Shown here: one piece after another, positions 21,871-32,322 of the stretch
Layout of the letters: each line of letters begins with the position of its first letter
Position numbering within the stretch: position 1 is the stretch's first letter
Assembly: GCF_019649055.1 (NCBI RefSeq)
Contig: NW_026570370.1
Location: forward strand, 186,001-250,000
Length of the DNA: 64,000 nucleotides
Reading direction: 5' to 3'
Source of the DNA: Paramacrobiotus metropolitanus
Lineage: Eukaryota; Tardigrada; Eutardigrada; Parachela; Macrobiotidae
Translations under genes and position numbers: made by a program
The notes under the pieces: model-generated
The model's database searches: none
What the model saw: the letters and a program-made list of their open reading frames with translations, nothing else
Told to the model about the DNA's origin: nothing

Positions 21871-22811
21871 CTTACGCAGTTCATCTACCAGGAAAAAAGT
21901 ACATTATTTACCAGCGCGGTAATGAAAACTCAGCACGAAATTCTACCTCAGCACTGGAGCGCTATTTCAGTCGTCCGCTTGCACCTGAATTTGACAACTG
22001 CACATACCTCAGTTATTATGAAATCTTTGTCACTTCCAAAACGAAACCTGCTGAATCTCGAGAATACTGGATTGATCAAACTGAACAACCTTACACAAAC
22101 TATGTTTGTCGAAGAACAAACCAGCATGTCACCCGAATGGACATCAAGCGGCCTACAGCCGGTGAACTGCACTACGTCCGGTTATTGTTACTTCACAAAC
22201 CGGCCCGTTCGTTTGAAGAATTAAGAACAGTTCATGATGTCCAGTATCCATCGTTCTCATCAGCTGCACGTGCGCTAAACCTTACAGAAGAACAAAGCGA
22301 GCACATTCTATGCATGGAAGATACGGTGAAAGCATACCAAGATCCTTACGAATTACGAACGCTCTTCATCCTGCTAATTAACGAAGGCGCTCCTGCTCGA
22401 CACCTGTACGACATGTTCAAAGAATTGATGTACAAGGGTTTCCATATATACGACCAACTCAATACCGATCAGGCAGAACAACGGTTACTTCACGAGATAG
22501 CACTCCGACTGGACCACACCTCCAGAACTTTGACTGACTTCGGCTTGCCACCCGTTATTCAACATTATTCGGCTCTCTTCAATAGTGCGCACTGCAAAAC
22601 ACTAGCTGACCAGCAAGAAAAAACTTTCAATGTCCAACAAATAATTATCTACAACACTATATTGGATTATGCCAAAAAACGGAAACCTGGCCTATTTTAC
22701 ATTAACGGAAGTGCGGGCTGTGGGAAAAACAGATCTCGCGATACAGAATATCGGTACGACGGGTCTCGTCGCAAAAAGTGTACCAAATCCCAAGAATTTC
22801 TTTCACAATGA
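21871..22811 (+). pseudogene. Helitron linker and helicase start (Walker A)
   Basis: Several frames are used. The last (22137-22811) is a 220-codon stretch typical of the Helitron region between Rep and helicase (ELHYVRLLLLHKPARSFEEL). It reaches the Walker A motif FYINGSAGCGKN at about 22694-22729, where the usual GKT is altered by a one-base frame change; the next frame reads KTDLAIQNIG. Walker B and motifs Ia to IV are absent. The sequence passes directly into the helicase C-terminus, so roughly the middle of the helicase has been deleted. Confidence 0.82.
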
Positions 22812-23089
22812 ATATTCATAAAAGAAAACTCAGTTTTACCCGAAAGCAATTTCCTCTTCGAGTTTCCTACGCAAAAACCATAAACCGCGCTCAAGGATCT
22901 ACCCTTCTTAAATGTGCGCTGGATCTGCGCAACGAGCCTTTTGCCCATGGTCAACTGTACGTGGCATTATCTAGAGTACAAACAAGTCTTGATTTGTTAA
23001 TTTTAGTTACACCGGAAATGTTAATATCGCCAACGAAATTTGTAAACAACCTATCGCATATGAAAAAGATGACCTCAAATACGCACTAG
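22806..23089 (+). pseudogene. Helitron/Pif1 helicase C-terminal piece
   Basis: The frame contains RKQFPLRVSYAKTINRAQGS and HGQLYVALSRVQTSLDLL. These are helicase motifs V and VI of the Pif1-like Helitron helicase. It is joined to the Walker A segment without the intervening motifs. A functional unwinding ATPase cannot be made from this arrangement. Confidence 0.88.
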
Positions 23090-23114
23090 TTAAATTTGGC
23101 GTGGTCATCCGACT

Positions 23115-23681
23115 TAGAGATGGCAACGGCTGGCTTAACGGCTTATCGGCTGGCTGCGGCTGGCTAAAATAGCGAGCCGGCTCGGAAGAGTCGGCTCACC
23201 TACCTGAAGCCGGCTCAAACGGCTCGGCTTTGAACGCGAGCCAGCTAATGGCTCCAGCCAGCTTAGCCGATAGTTTTTAGCGCGGAAAAACTCGAGTCTT
23301 TTTTTTCAATAAAAGAAATGTTTACAATTTTTCTGTTCTTTTTTAAGCGAAAAACTGTTTTGATCAGTTTCTAATGGGAAAAGGGATCTTTAAAGCAAAA
23401 ATTCAGCGGTTTTTTATAAGATTATCGAGTTTCAAGACTAAAACTCGGCTTTGAACGGTCCAAAAGAGCTAAAATTTTACCTGCTGACGCATTTTTCCCG
23501 ACAATACGCAAGCCGTTAGCCGACATCGGCTTACGGCTGGCTCGCGGCTGGCTGAGACTCCGAGCCAGCTCAATCGGCTCGGCTGACATCGGCTGCGGCT
23601 GCAATTTTGGGTCGAGCCGGCTCAGCCGAAGCCGGCTTAGCCGTGGCTCAAACGGCTTCGGCTGAGCCGTTGCCATCTCTA
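23115..23681. mobile_element. Non-autonomous hAT-type transposon, second kind, 8-bp TSD
   Basis: TAGAGATGGCAACGGCT at 23115 is mirrored by its reverse complement ending at 23681. The 8-bp duplication ATCCGACT flanks it at 23107-23114 and 23682-23689. Both subterminal zones are dense in AGCCGGCT and GGCTGGCT motifs. The 567-bp element has no transposase. It is a different family from the element at 16480. It sits between the Helitron helicase remnant and the RPA-like gene. Confidence 0.9.
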
Positions 23682-23758
23682 ATCCGACTATCGTAAGACC
23701 GAACAAACATTGTTTGTCGAAGAAAATACATTCCATTTATTTCGTTTACATTGTGCAG

Positions 23759-25415
23759 GGATCGAACGTTGGTTAAGAACCTCACCATTATTAAAACTCC
23801 GGAACAGATGAAATGCGCAATGCAATCGATACCAACTGGCTTTGTGTATCCCAGTACTCGAACTTCCAGCCCTGATGGTCGCACTATCTCAGATGCGAAT
23901 TTTTCCACTGTATCTCAACTTACTGCAGCCACTTACAAGTAATACTGATAATAATTAATAAATTATTATTGGTAGCAATACCGCAACTGCCAAATATAGC
24001 TTTCGTAAATTTTCTTACCATGTCCTTCGTGCACTTTTATTTTCGCGCATTCGCAAACATTTTCAAAGCCGCTTTTCTCAAATCTATGCCCAATTGGTTT
24101 GGTTAGTTTTTATACATGTGCAAAGTGTTTTACTTAACATGTAACATTACTAAATAACTCCATGTGATATCACGACTTTCTGCAGTTCAATCAAACTGGT
24201 TCTAATTTCCATCAAAAAGCCATACCGTGCGGCCAACGGTGCGAGTATCGTGTACACCGTTGCGGGTGACCGCACTGGCACAGTGAACGCTGCGATCTTC
24301 AATGAAACCATAACAGAACTCAGTATTAGCAGCTATCATCCAGGACAGGTACATGAACTTTTAAAAACCAAGAACTTTACTACAAACTTATTATTGATTT
24401 ATTTAGTTTGTGGAATTTACGGACGTCACAGTGAAATCAGTTCATAAAAACTACCAGCGCTGGGCTACTTGCCCATACCAAATCAAATTCAGCTCAAATT
24501 CGAAAATTCGTCAGCTTGACCTCCATCCAGAACTACCGGAGTTGACTGACATATGCTCGTACATCCAACGGCCGATTACAGGTATTTAAAATTATATATT
24601 TTTTAAGTTACGAAGTACTAACGGCTCGTATATTTCAGCGTTTTTAGCGCTGGTGGATTCTCTCAGACAGAATAAGGACGGATGCCTCGTTACTATAGTA
24701 GATAACGAAGTAGAAGAGCCGATCGAACTGCAAGTGCCCTTCCCAATGGTGAACAACCGAACCATTTTCTCTAACTGAAATTGAAATTAAAATGTACTGG
24801 CACTCTGAATTTCAGGCTGAAATGTTTACCCTAGAATACGAGAAGCGAATTTGCGTATTTGCGGGAGTAGCATGCCGATCCGGAAAACAGTTGTGCATCA
24901 ACCAGCAAACAGTTATATTTATCGATAACGGTATATGCAGACACCTATTATTTACCATTACAAAATAATTTGTACGGTTGCGGCTTCCGAAAGCATAAAC
25001 GATATTCGCTCCGTTAACTATGCGACACAAAATCCTGCATTATTTAGGATCGGTATTTAATGAACTCATAGTTGATTTTTACAACTCATTCGACGAAGAG
25101 CGGCTGGATTACATACGAAGAAACCAGTTACGGTACATCAACGAACAGGATTTAAGTTTATATCATTTTTACGTTAACTTTTTAGGTTCCAAATCCACGG
25201 TCAAACTCGCGAATGACCTAATCAACAAACAGTACATCGACAAAATGCCCCTTGAATTACATTGTACTCCATCAACTTCTAATGCACAATCTCCCACTCC
25301 TTCAAGTTCACGATCTATCGAGAGCACACAATCAGATCTAACCAAACCAAATCCGAAACGACCGACCAAAGCACCGGCCAAACATCAAACCAAAAAAGCG
25401 AAGCGAAAACCTTAA
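23759..25415 (+). CDS. RPA-like OB-fold single-strand DNA-binding protein, six exons
   Basis: Six exons join in frame with GT-AG introns: 23759-23938, 24186-24348, 24407-24581, 24639-24748, 24816-24930 and 25186-25415. The first possible ATG is near 23808; upstream exons may exist. Exon 2 has GASIVYTVAGDRTGTVNAAI, and exon 3 begins FVEFTDVTVKSV. Together these match the strand order of a replication protein A DNA-binding OB fold. Exon 5 has RICVFAGVACRSGK and QTVIFIDN, like part of a second OB fold. The end is a Lys/Pro-rich tail, possibly a nuclear localisation region. The gene lies downstream of a Helitron on the same strand, and several Helitron lineages carry RPA-like genes. It may belong to that element. 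No break is visible. Confidence 0.72.
25020..25158 (+). pseudogene. Helitron Rep fragment inside the last intron of the RPA-like gene
   Basis: A block of about 140 bp is a close copy of 20728-20867, with LIVDFYN, a FDEERLDYIRRNQLRYINEQ stretch and flanks. It lies within the 24931-25185 intron in the same orientation and has no other Helitron parts around it. Confidence 0.85.
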
Positions 25416-25545
25416 ATTATTATTATTATCATATCATTATTATTATTATTATTATATTATCATTATATTATACTATTACTATTATTCTTATTAGTATTAT
25501 TATTATTATCATTTTTATTATTAAATTATTTTTACTCTCAACCAC
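25414..25545. repeat. Impure (ATT)n microsatellite
   Basis: Irregular ATT/ATC runs directly after the stop codon of the RPA-like gene. Confidence 0.85.
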
Positions 25546-26534
25546 ACGCTCATTTATGCCTCTCATTCCACACTGAGCTATTTCTATAATTTCTCAAGGT
25601 TCATCAATTTGTTCAATCAGTTCAATTAATCATCCGCTTCTGCCGTTGTTACGACGCATCTGGTTCCGATTACCCATTCTATACTGATTATTGAAAATAA
25701 AATACACGAAATCATAATTCAACCTAATGATCCAAGAAACCCCGGAGGCGGAAGCCGGAGGTGTTTCTTGTATATATATATTACTAGCCCGAAATAAACA
25801 GGAATATAAAGTCTGTCTTTGAATACAAAGGAATACAAAGTTTGTCTTTGGTAACTTGCTACGGTATTGCTTTTTCAACATCTCACCAAAATGCTACTGT
25901 TTTTTGGGAATTTTATAGATGCATTTTAGTTTTATTTTCTCTGATGGAAAATCTTTCGTTTCACAGTAAATTTTATTTTGAATGAACCTGTTTTATACAT
26001 CGATCCATCGACGGACGCTGAGTGAATTATGTATTATTATATACCACTGCCAAGTAGTAGGTCAACTCTAGTGCTTAATTTCATCTGCTTACTTTTACGC
26101 GTAACGCTTACCATTATGTACAATACAAGTATCGGTCGCGCTAGCGCGCGACCAGTTGTGTTCGAGGTATGGAAAAATCAAAGAAATACAAAATACACTT
26201 CGTACAGCAATAAAAATGATTTTGAGAAATATATATTTATATTTCAATTATGAAACCCCAGCGAGGCCAGCTACGAAAATATTTTAAACATGTGGAAATG
26301 CGGACAGTTTTACAAGCTTTCCAGTTAAATTCGACCAGTTTTATAAAAATTGAAAGCCTCCGTAATTTCTCTTATTGTTTGCCTTTTTCACGGTTCTTTT
26401 TCCCGTTTTTAATGTAACTTTATATTGCCGATTCTAACGAACTTAAAACCTGTATTTTTGGTACGACAGATAATATTTAAACGGTGATAAAATGGATGGA
26501 GTGAGATCATCTACGATGCCCATAAAACCGTCCA
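25546..26534. other. Gap without a supported gene
   Basis: A small hairpin (AAGAAACCCCGGAGG / CCGGAGGTGTTTCTT) lies at about 25735-25772. No coding signal is seen. Confidence 0.35.
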
Positions 26535-27700
26535 GTCGATAGTTCAGAATTAATGGAAACTTGTGCGAAACAATTAACGGTTGCCCAAGGTGACCTCGCA
26601 GGCTGCATGTAAGATTGTAAGATTTTCAGCCATTCAGTCAAGCTCTTCAGTAATTATTAAAATAAAATAAATATATTGTTATATGAATACTGATTATCTG
26701 TGCCAGGACTTCGGCCCCTCTCCTTTGAGGCAAAGGATCTCGGCTCCTGCTTTACCAATTTTGCTACTTTAAATTGCATAAGAATGCTCTCAGCGCAGCG
26801 GTGGATCTAAGATGGTCAACCTTTTGCCAAAATCATTTGGCTGGGTCCAGTGGTCAGCCATAAGCTTGTTACCATGGACGCGATAAGAAATGCACACTGT
26901 TATAACACAACTTGACCCAGAAGTGTAGAAATACCTGTGCTCCTACAGTCCTACTCAACAATAAACACAATGCAAAGTAAAAATTCATGTTAAAATGGCA
27001 GTCATCAGCCCAAAATGCAACTTACGTACAGTATGTAGACAGTCCTATTAACTTATATACAGTCACTACAGCGTGTCAAAATAATTACTACGAAATGCAC
27101 GTACGGGTTCCGCAGTATCATAACAGTTTGTAAGCAACCAAATTCAACACATCCTTGGAATTACTTAATTCTTATAGTCATCAGCCAATATTCATCCGTG
27201 CTCGGCTTGTATTATATTAGATTTCGAGCTTAGTGAATACCCAAAGCTACCGCCAGTATTACAGAGCAACGTACCTAGTTTAGTGAATGTCTAAGCTACC
27301 ACCAGAATTACAGAGCCGCTACGTGAGTGAAGAGGTAAACGGGCTGCGGGCCGGCTTTTAGATATTTAGAAATTACATATAAATTAGACAATTTAAACCG
27401 TGCGATATTGAGATACTCAGATTTCTAGATATTTTTAAAATTTTGAAACTCTGGAGGCTCAGAAAATTAGAGGTAACGGCCCCGGCTGAGCAAGATCTAT
27501 TTAGAAATTCTGGAAATGTAAAAGCTCTGGAGCCGACTTTGGATAAATTTACAGTTATTTTGAGGTGTTCAAACGCATTTAAAAACATCTTAAAGTTTCA
27601 AGAATTTAAAAAAGCAAATTTAAAAGTTTGATGTAATTGACAATTTTAAATAACTATCGTTTAGGTTGCTAAGTTGCAAAACCTGTATTTGCTCATTCGA
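26535..27700 (+). repeat. Dispersed repeat R1, copy A, interrupted
   Basis: Two blocks (about 26535-26676 and 27212-27700) match 29246-29890 in the same order and orientation. In copy A they are separated by about 530 bp of unrelated sequence. Shared landmarks are CAGAATTAATGGAAACTTGT, TACCACCAGAATTACAGAGC and CTCAGATTTCTAGATA. No gene is encoded. Confidence 0.8.
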
Positions 27701-29039
27701 GACGTTTCCAGAATTTACTGGAAATTTCTATGAACTTTAACAGTCAACATACCAGGCGGGTGCCAAACAGGCAAAGGCTCTTTCTTAATTCTCTAAGAAA
27801 TTTTCTTTTGCTTCTACTTCCCTTAAACTAGGATGTTTGATCCTAGCTTTTTTTGCTTGATTTTTTATACCTAATATCGAAACCGATCAAAAGGACCGTT
27901 TTCGAAAAAACAGCTGGGTAAAATTTAGGCGGTTTTTGACCGTCTTTATCAAAACGACCACAGTTGGCCAGAGCGAGCTCAGAAAAAATAATCAAGAATT
28001 CGTTTTGTAGAGCGAAATCTGCTCTACAAAACTGCACTCATCACATCAAATTAACAGGTCACGCTAGGCTAAGCAGGCGTTTGAAATCAACGGGAAGTGA
28101 GACAAAGTTATCCCAATGATCCCCCCACACTGGCACACAGTCAACAGAAGCTACAACGAACATCATGGATTGCGCACTAATCGCTAATACGGGCTACATT
28201 CAGTGATATCGGTTCTTGAATTTTTTCCTGTCTTTTTTCTGTCTATCTAGGTCGACCTATTTGAATTTTTACAAAAGTAATTGTGAAAGTAGTCAAAATC
28301 TATGATGGGTGGAAAATTGGCTTGATCTTGAGCACTGTCGAAGTGTGTTTTCATGGATGTTGTGATTGTTGTCATTGTTGTGTGGACTGTTTTGTTGGTA
28401 GAGTGGAGTCAACATGAACGTTCTCCAGACAGACATGGCTTACTAACTTTAAACTTTCGTTAACGTTTAGTGAATTATAACAAAAGTGGTGTTGTGTTTT
28501 ATGAAGATTTGTCAATGGAGGAAAATAGCAGTAGATTCGTATGGAAGGAGTTTCGGTGGGAGACCCACAGTGGTGATTAACAGCTGAAACAGGCTAAGTG
28601 CTACCAGTCTAATTTCTTGGCGTTGCTGTTTGGAGCAACTGACGGGTCGACCCAGGTTAGAGTTGGATTTTTTGGCATTCTTTCTTTTTTACATTTTATT
28701 CTATTAAAAGCAAGAATCCCACTATTCGTTTTAATTTTTGATTCTCAACTCTTAACCATTCAGTAAGTGTGGTTAAAATTTAACCGCAGGCCAGGGAAAT
28801 TCTGTTTATATGGTCGGGACTCATTTTGTACCTAGGGGAAAGTGCGCTGTGGTTTAGCTGTCTGGTTTAGAATACAGGACAGCCTGCCCCGGTTAGAAAC
28901 AGCGGCTCCGCCTATTGCCTATTTTTACCCGCTTGGTGTCGGGATGGACAATTTTGCTTGGTGATTTAACCGTTAAACGCTAAGTACTGAAAGCTTAAAA
29001 CGGTTTTTGAAAACGTTCCGGAAACCAAAATTTTTTTCC
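27701..29039. other. Gene-poor stretch with one short hairpin
   Basis: GTTTTGTAGAGC and its complement at 28002-28013 and 28021-28032 form a 12-bp stem. Otherwise I see nothing. Confidence 0.5.
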
Positions 29040-29245
29040 AAGCAGCAGGTAGGAAGCTTTAGGAGATGCTGGATTAACTGGATGTTGCGCGCACAAACGG
29101 TTTTCAGGCTAGTTTATACAAATCGTCTGGCTACAGAATGTCATAAAGCGAAACAAAAAAGTGTTTGGGATTGCGCGAAAGTGAAAGTTTCCGTGTATGT
29201 ACACGAATTTGGTACCATGTACCGGGCCACTTTCCTTGAGCCGAT
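29040..29245 (+). repeat. Repeat family R2 copy
   Basis: Contains GCGCGCACAAACGGTTTTCA and, near the end, GGTACCATGTACCGGGCC, as in the copies at 35.9-36.2, 44.7-44.9 and 49.1-50.4 kb. A 92-codon frame through it is a by-product of the repeat. Confidence 0.75.
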
Positions 29246-29890
29246 ATTTCGGCGCAGAATTAATGAAACTTGTGGGAAACAATAAACAGTTGCTAAAATA
29301 ACCTCGCAGACTGCATCTTTAGCTACTAATTGCAAGATTTTCAGTCATTCAGCCAACTGTTCAGTATTTAATAAAATAAATTAAATAATAAATACATATT
29401 AAATTATTAGATTTAGAGGTTAGTGAATAGTAATACCTGAGCTGCCATCAGTATTACAAAGTAACGTAGGTTAGTAAATGCCTAAGCTACCACCAGTACC
29501 ACAGAGCCGCTACGTTATTGAATTCAGTAAATGGGCCGCGGGCCGGCTCTTAGATATTTAGGAATTAGATACTCGTATAAATTAGACACTTTAGAAAGTG
29601 AGATATTGAGGTACTCAGATTTCTAGATAATTTAAAATTTAGAAACTCTGGAGGCTAAAAATATTTAGAGGTAACGGCCCCGCTGCGCGGGGCCGAGTCG
29701 AAATATTTAGAAATTCTGGAAAAGTAAAAGCTTTAAAGCCGACTTTGGAAGAATTTATAGTTATGTTGAGGTAATCAAACGGATTTAAGAACGTGTTAAA
29801 GGTTTCAAGAATTATAAAAAAATAAAATTATGTTTGATGTATTTGGCAATTTTAAATAACTATTGTTTAGTTTGCTAAGTTGCGAACTCT
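29246..29890 (+). repeat. Dispersed repeat R1, copy B, uninterrupted
   Basis: About 645 bp matching copy A without the insertion. The end carries CTCAGATTTCTAGATAATTT and GGCAATTTTAAATAACTATT. Confidence 0.8.
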
Positions 29891-29924
29891 CTAGAAGCTA
29901 ACAGCATTTAAGTACTACAACTTA

Positions 29925-30300
29925 CGTAGTACCACATTTTTAAGTACTAACAACCCTAAAGTACTACAACTTTTAAAAATTTTCTTTAGACCTTCTTCAA
30001 AACTTAAGATTTTTTTGAAGATAAAGGTAGGAACGTTTGTGCGATGTTCTATTTTATAAAATTAACAACTTATTGAAAAAATCAGTGTTGATTTAGGAGA
30101 TAATTTCCAAAACTAGCAACCGTTAAGTACTGACAACCCTTAAGTACTACAACTTTTAAAAATTTTTTTAAACCTTCTCCAAAACTTAAAATTTTTTTAA
30201 AGATAAAGGTAGGAACGCTTGTGCGATGCTATATTTTATAAAATTGTCAACTTACTGAAAAAATCGATCTTGATTTAAAAGATAGTTTCCAAAAAATAAG
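29925..30300 (+). repeat. Tandem repeat of about 180 bp, two copies
   Basis: AAAGGTAGGAACGTTTGTGC at about 30020 recurs as AAAGGTAGGAACGCTTGTGC 180 bases later. TTAAGTACTACAACTTTTAA landmarks recur with the same period. Confidence 0.85.
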
Positions 30301-30401
30301 GACGTAAGGATATATGAATCTATTGATATGTACATATTTACATGCCATACGTATATGTATGGCAAATACCTATAATGGTAACATACATGCCATACGTACA
30401 G

Positions 30402-30610
30402 ATATATAGGGGGGAAAACCATGTCAGTCGCACCAATTCACGGCACTGCTGCCGTCTCCCGGCTGGAGTGTGACGTTACGGCAGTACATGCGGCTAAATC
30501 AGGCGGGTACATAAGCACCATGCTTAGCCACAACATAAAACTCCAGCCGTCTGACGACAGCAGTACAGGGGAATGGTTCGGCTAGACTGCTTTTTCCCCT
30601 ATATATATAT
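30402..30610 (+). mobile_element. MITE copy 2 (about 205 bp)
   Basis: Bounded by ATATATAGGGGGGAAAA and TTTTTCCCCTATATATAT. Interior landmarks (CGGCTGGAGTGTGACGTTAC, GACAGCAGTACAGGGGAA) match the reverse complement of 15163-15357. No open frame. Confidence 0.78.
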
Positions 30611-31214
30611 GGCCATACGTGCATATTTATAATGGTAGCATACATGGTACGTATTGGTAGTAGCACAGCTTTAATTTCTTCGTTCAAAAACCTTATTCAT
30701 GTGTGCTGGAACTACTGGCCGACAGATAGATATGCACAGGAAGTGGAATACTCCAGATGGTTAGCAACCTACTTAGTCTGTCTGAAACGCATTAGAAAAA
30801 ATTGACCGATAATTGTGCGCTGGTGATTCTTCTGTTGTTTATGGACATAAGAAGGAGGAAGATGAGTGTGAAGCTGGTTAGGACCTATCCCAGACGCACT
30901 ACATCTGTGGCGCGCTCCTATTGATCGACCAACGTAATTACCCATCAAGTTAATATTATGCGCTGAATGAGTAAAGATGGTCGGACAGACTGTACCCAGG
31001 TACACCTAAAGGTCCACACGTGATGATTCAACACAAGGTGAGTGCACAATTTCTATTTTCAGGCAAATATTTGCTATCGGCGAGAACATTAGAGTACCAG
31101 GGTAATTCTCGCTGGTGCCATTATAATTCTCGTACCATTATAAGCAGTTATTTTTATTAATCATTCACAAAAGCTATCAATTAAACAAATGAAAAACAGA
31201 AGCATCACACAGCA
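30611..31214. other. Gap without a supported gene
   Basis: Nothing recognisable on either strand. Confidence 0.35.
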
Positions 31215-31770
31215 TCAACAGACAGCAGAAACAGGTGCCCGAATCACTGAGAACATTTGATCTAAATTAGCCGAAGCTGGTGCCGTTCCCAGGACGGATG
31301 CGGCGTTTCCACGCTGGATTTCGATGTTGAACCTCTGGCGCAGATACTCAGTTGCACGTATCTCGCCTGTTTCCTGCCATATCATCTTGCCCAGTTCACT
31401 GATCAGCCGAGAGGCTTCCGATCCGAGTGGTCCTACTGTCTCCACGCCCACTGCACGGAACAGGTAGTCCTGGGCGATGTTCTGGTACTTCGCGGTTTTC
31501 TTCCGTTCGGCCTGTGCCGCTGCTGCGCCAGCTTGGGTGGATGTTGCTGCAATATGGGAGAGGGCCATCGTGCACACACAAGTCACATCCCATGTCAACA
31601 TTTTGCCTCGTTCCCATGGCACTAAGGTGACACCGTCAGGGCGCAGGCCGTTGGTCGGTGAAATTCCCAAGGGCTCAAGTTCAGTCTCAATGGTGGCTGA
31701 GGCGAAGGCTCGTTTAAGCGTGGCGTTTAAGCTGCTATGTCTAGACGTTGTAGTACCATTGTAGTTCTCG
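31215..31770 (-). pseudogene. Retroelement C-terminal nuclease domain fragment (copy 2)
   Basis: The frame reads RHSSLNATLKRAFASA, RPDGVTLVPWERG, a following DVTC, and the conserved end QRFNIEIQRGNAASVLGTAP. It aligns along its length with the fragment at 6576-7135, including the PD-x15-D spacing expected of a restriction-like endonuclease in a non-LTR retroelement. The upstream part ends at a TAG near 31775 with no reverse transcriptase. The two copies are clearly diverged, so they are separate insertions and not a recent duplication. Confidence 0.6.
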
Positions 31771-32322
31771 CTGCGCTAAGGGCGCTCGAGGACATTAATT
31801 GCTAGTGTGATTGTAACTCGCACCTATTTATTAGGCATTCGCTACAGGGATTTCCACAAAGCTGCTCAAAACAATGGTTGCGTAGGTTGGTGATGATCCG
31901 AAAAAGAGGGACGTACTCACGTACATTTGATTAAATATGGATGCACTCGTACGAGTATACATATTAAAAGTTCGAAGCTTCCATTAATAGCAACCATACC
32001 GAGCTTGCCCGAAACACCGCCAGATTTTAGAAGGAGCATTCAGGGCATTGCAGGCTGATGCGTAAACAGTAATTTAACCTACCAACGGCGATCGACAATG
32101 ACTGGTATCTGAGTTGCTAAAAAAGATGAGCATCGTCCAGTGGAATAAGAGCTGCATACGGATGCGATAATTAGAGGCATTCCAGAGATGTGACGTAAAC
32201 GGGTCTTGTTTCATAGGCATACACAATTAACCCACTTCGAATATCCGTGATACCCATGCATCTTCCCTTGTACCGATCTTAGCGAGCGTGATATATCCTT
32301 GTGTTTTCTTCCATCAACTGCC
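31771..32322. other. Upstream flank of a receptor gene
   Basis: No open frame. It probably contains the promoter of the plus-strand receptor at 32323, but no element can be named. Confidence 0.35.

Noticed and set aside
26690-26785. A tRNA-like segment on the minus strand (TAGCAAAATTGGTAAAGC resembling an A box and GGCCGAAGTCC resembling a B box).
   Set aside because: Acceptor and anticodon stems do not pair well, and no SINE tail follows. At best it is a worn tRNA relic.
29007-29285. A 92-codon plus frame.
   Set aside because: It lies in repeat R2 and is not kept open in other copies.
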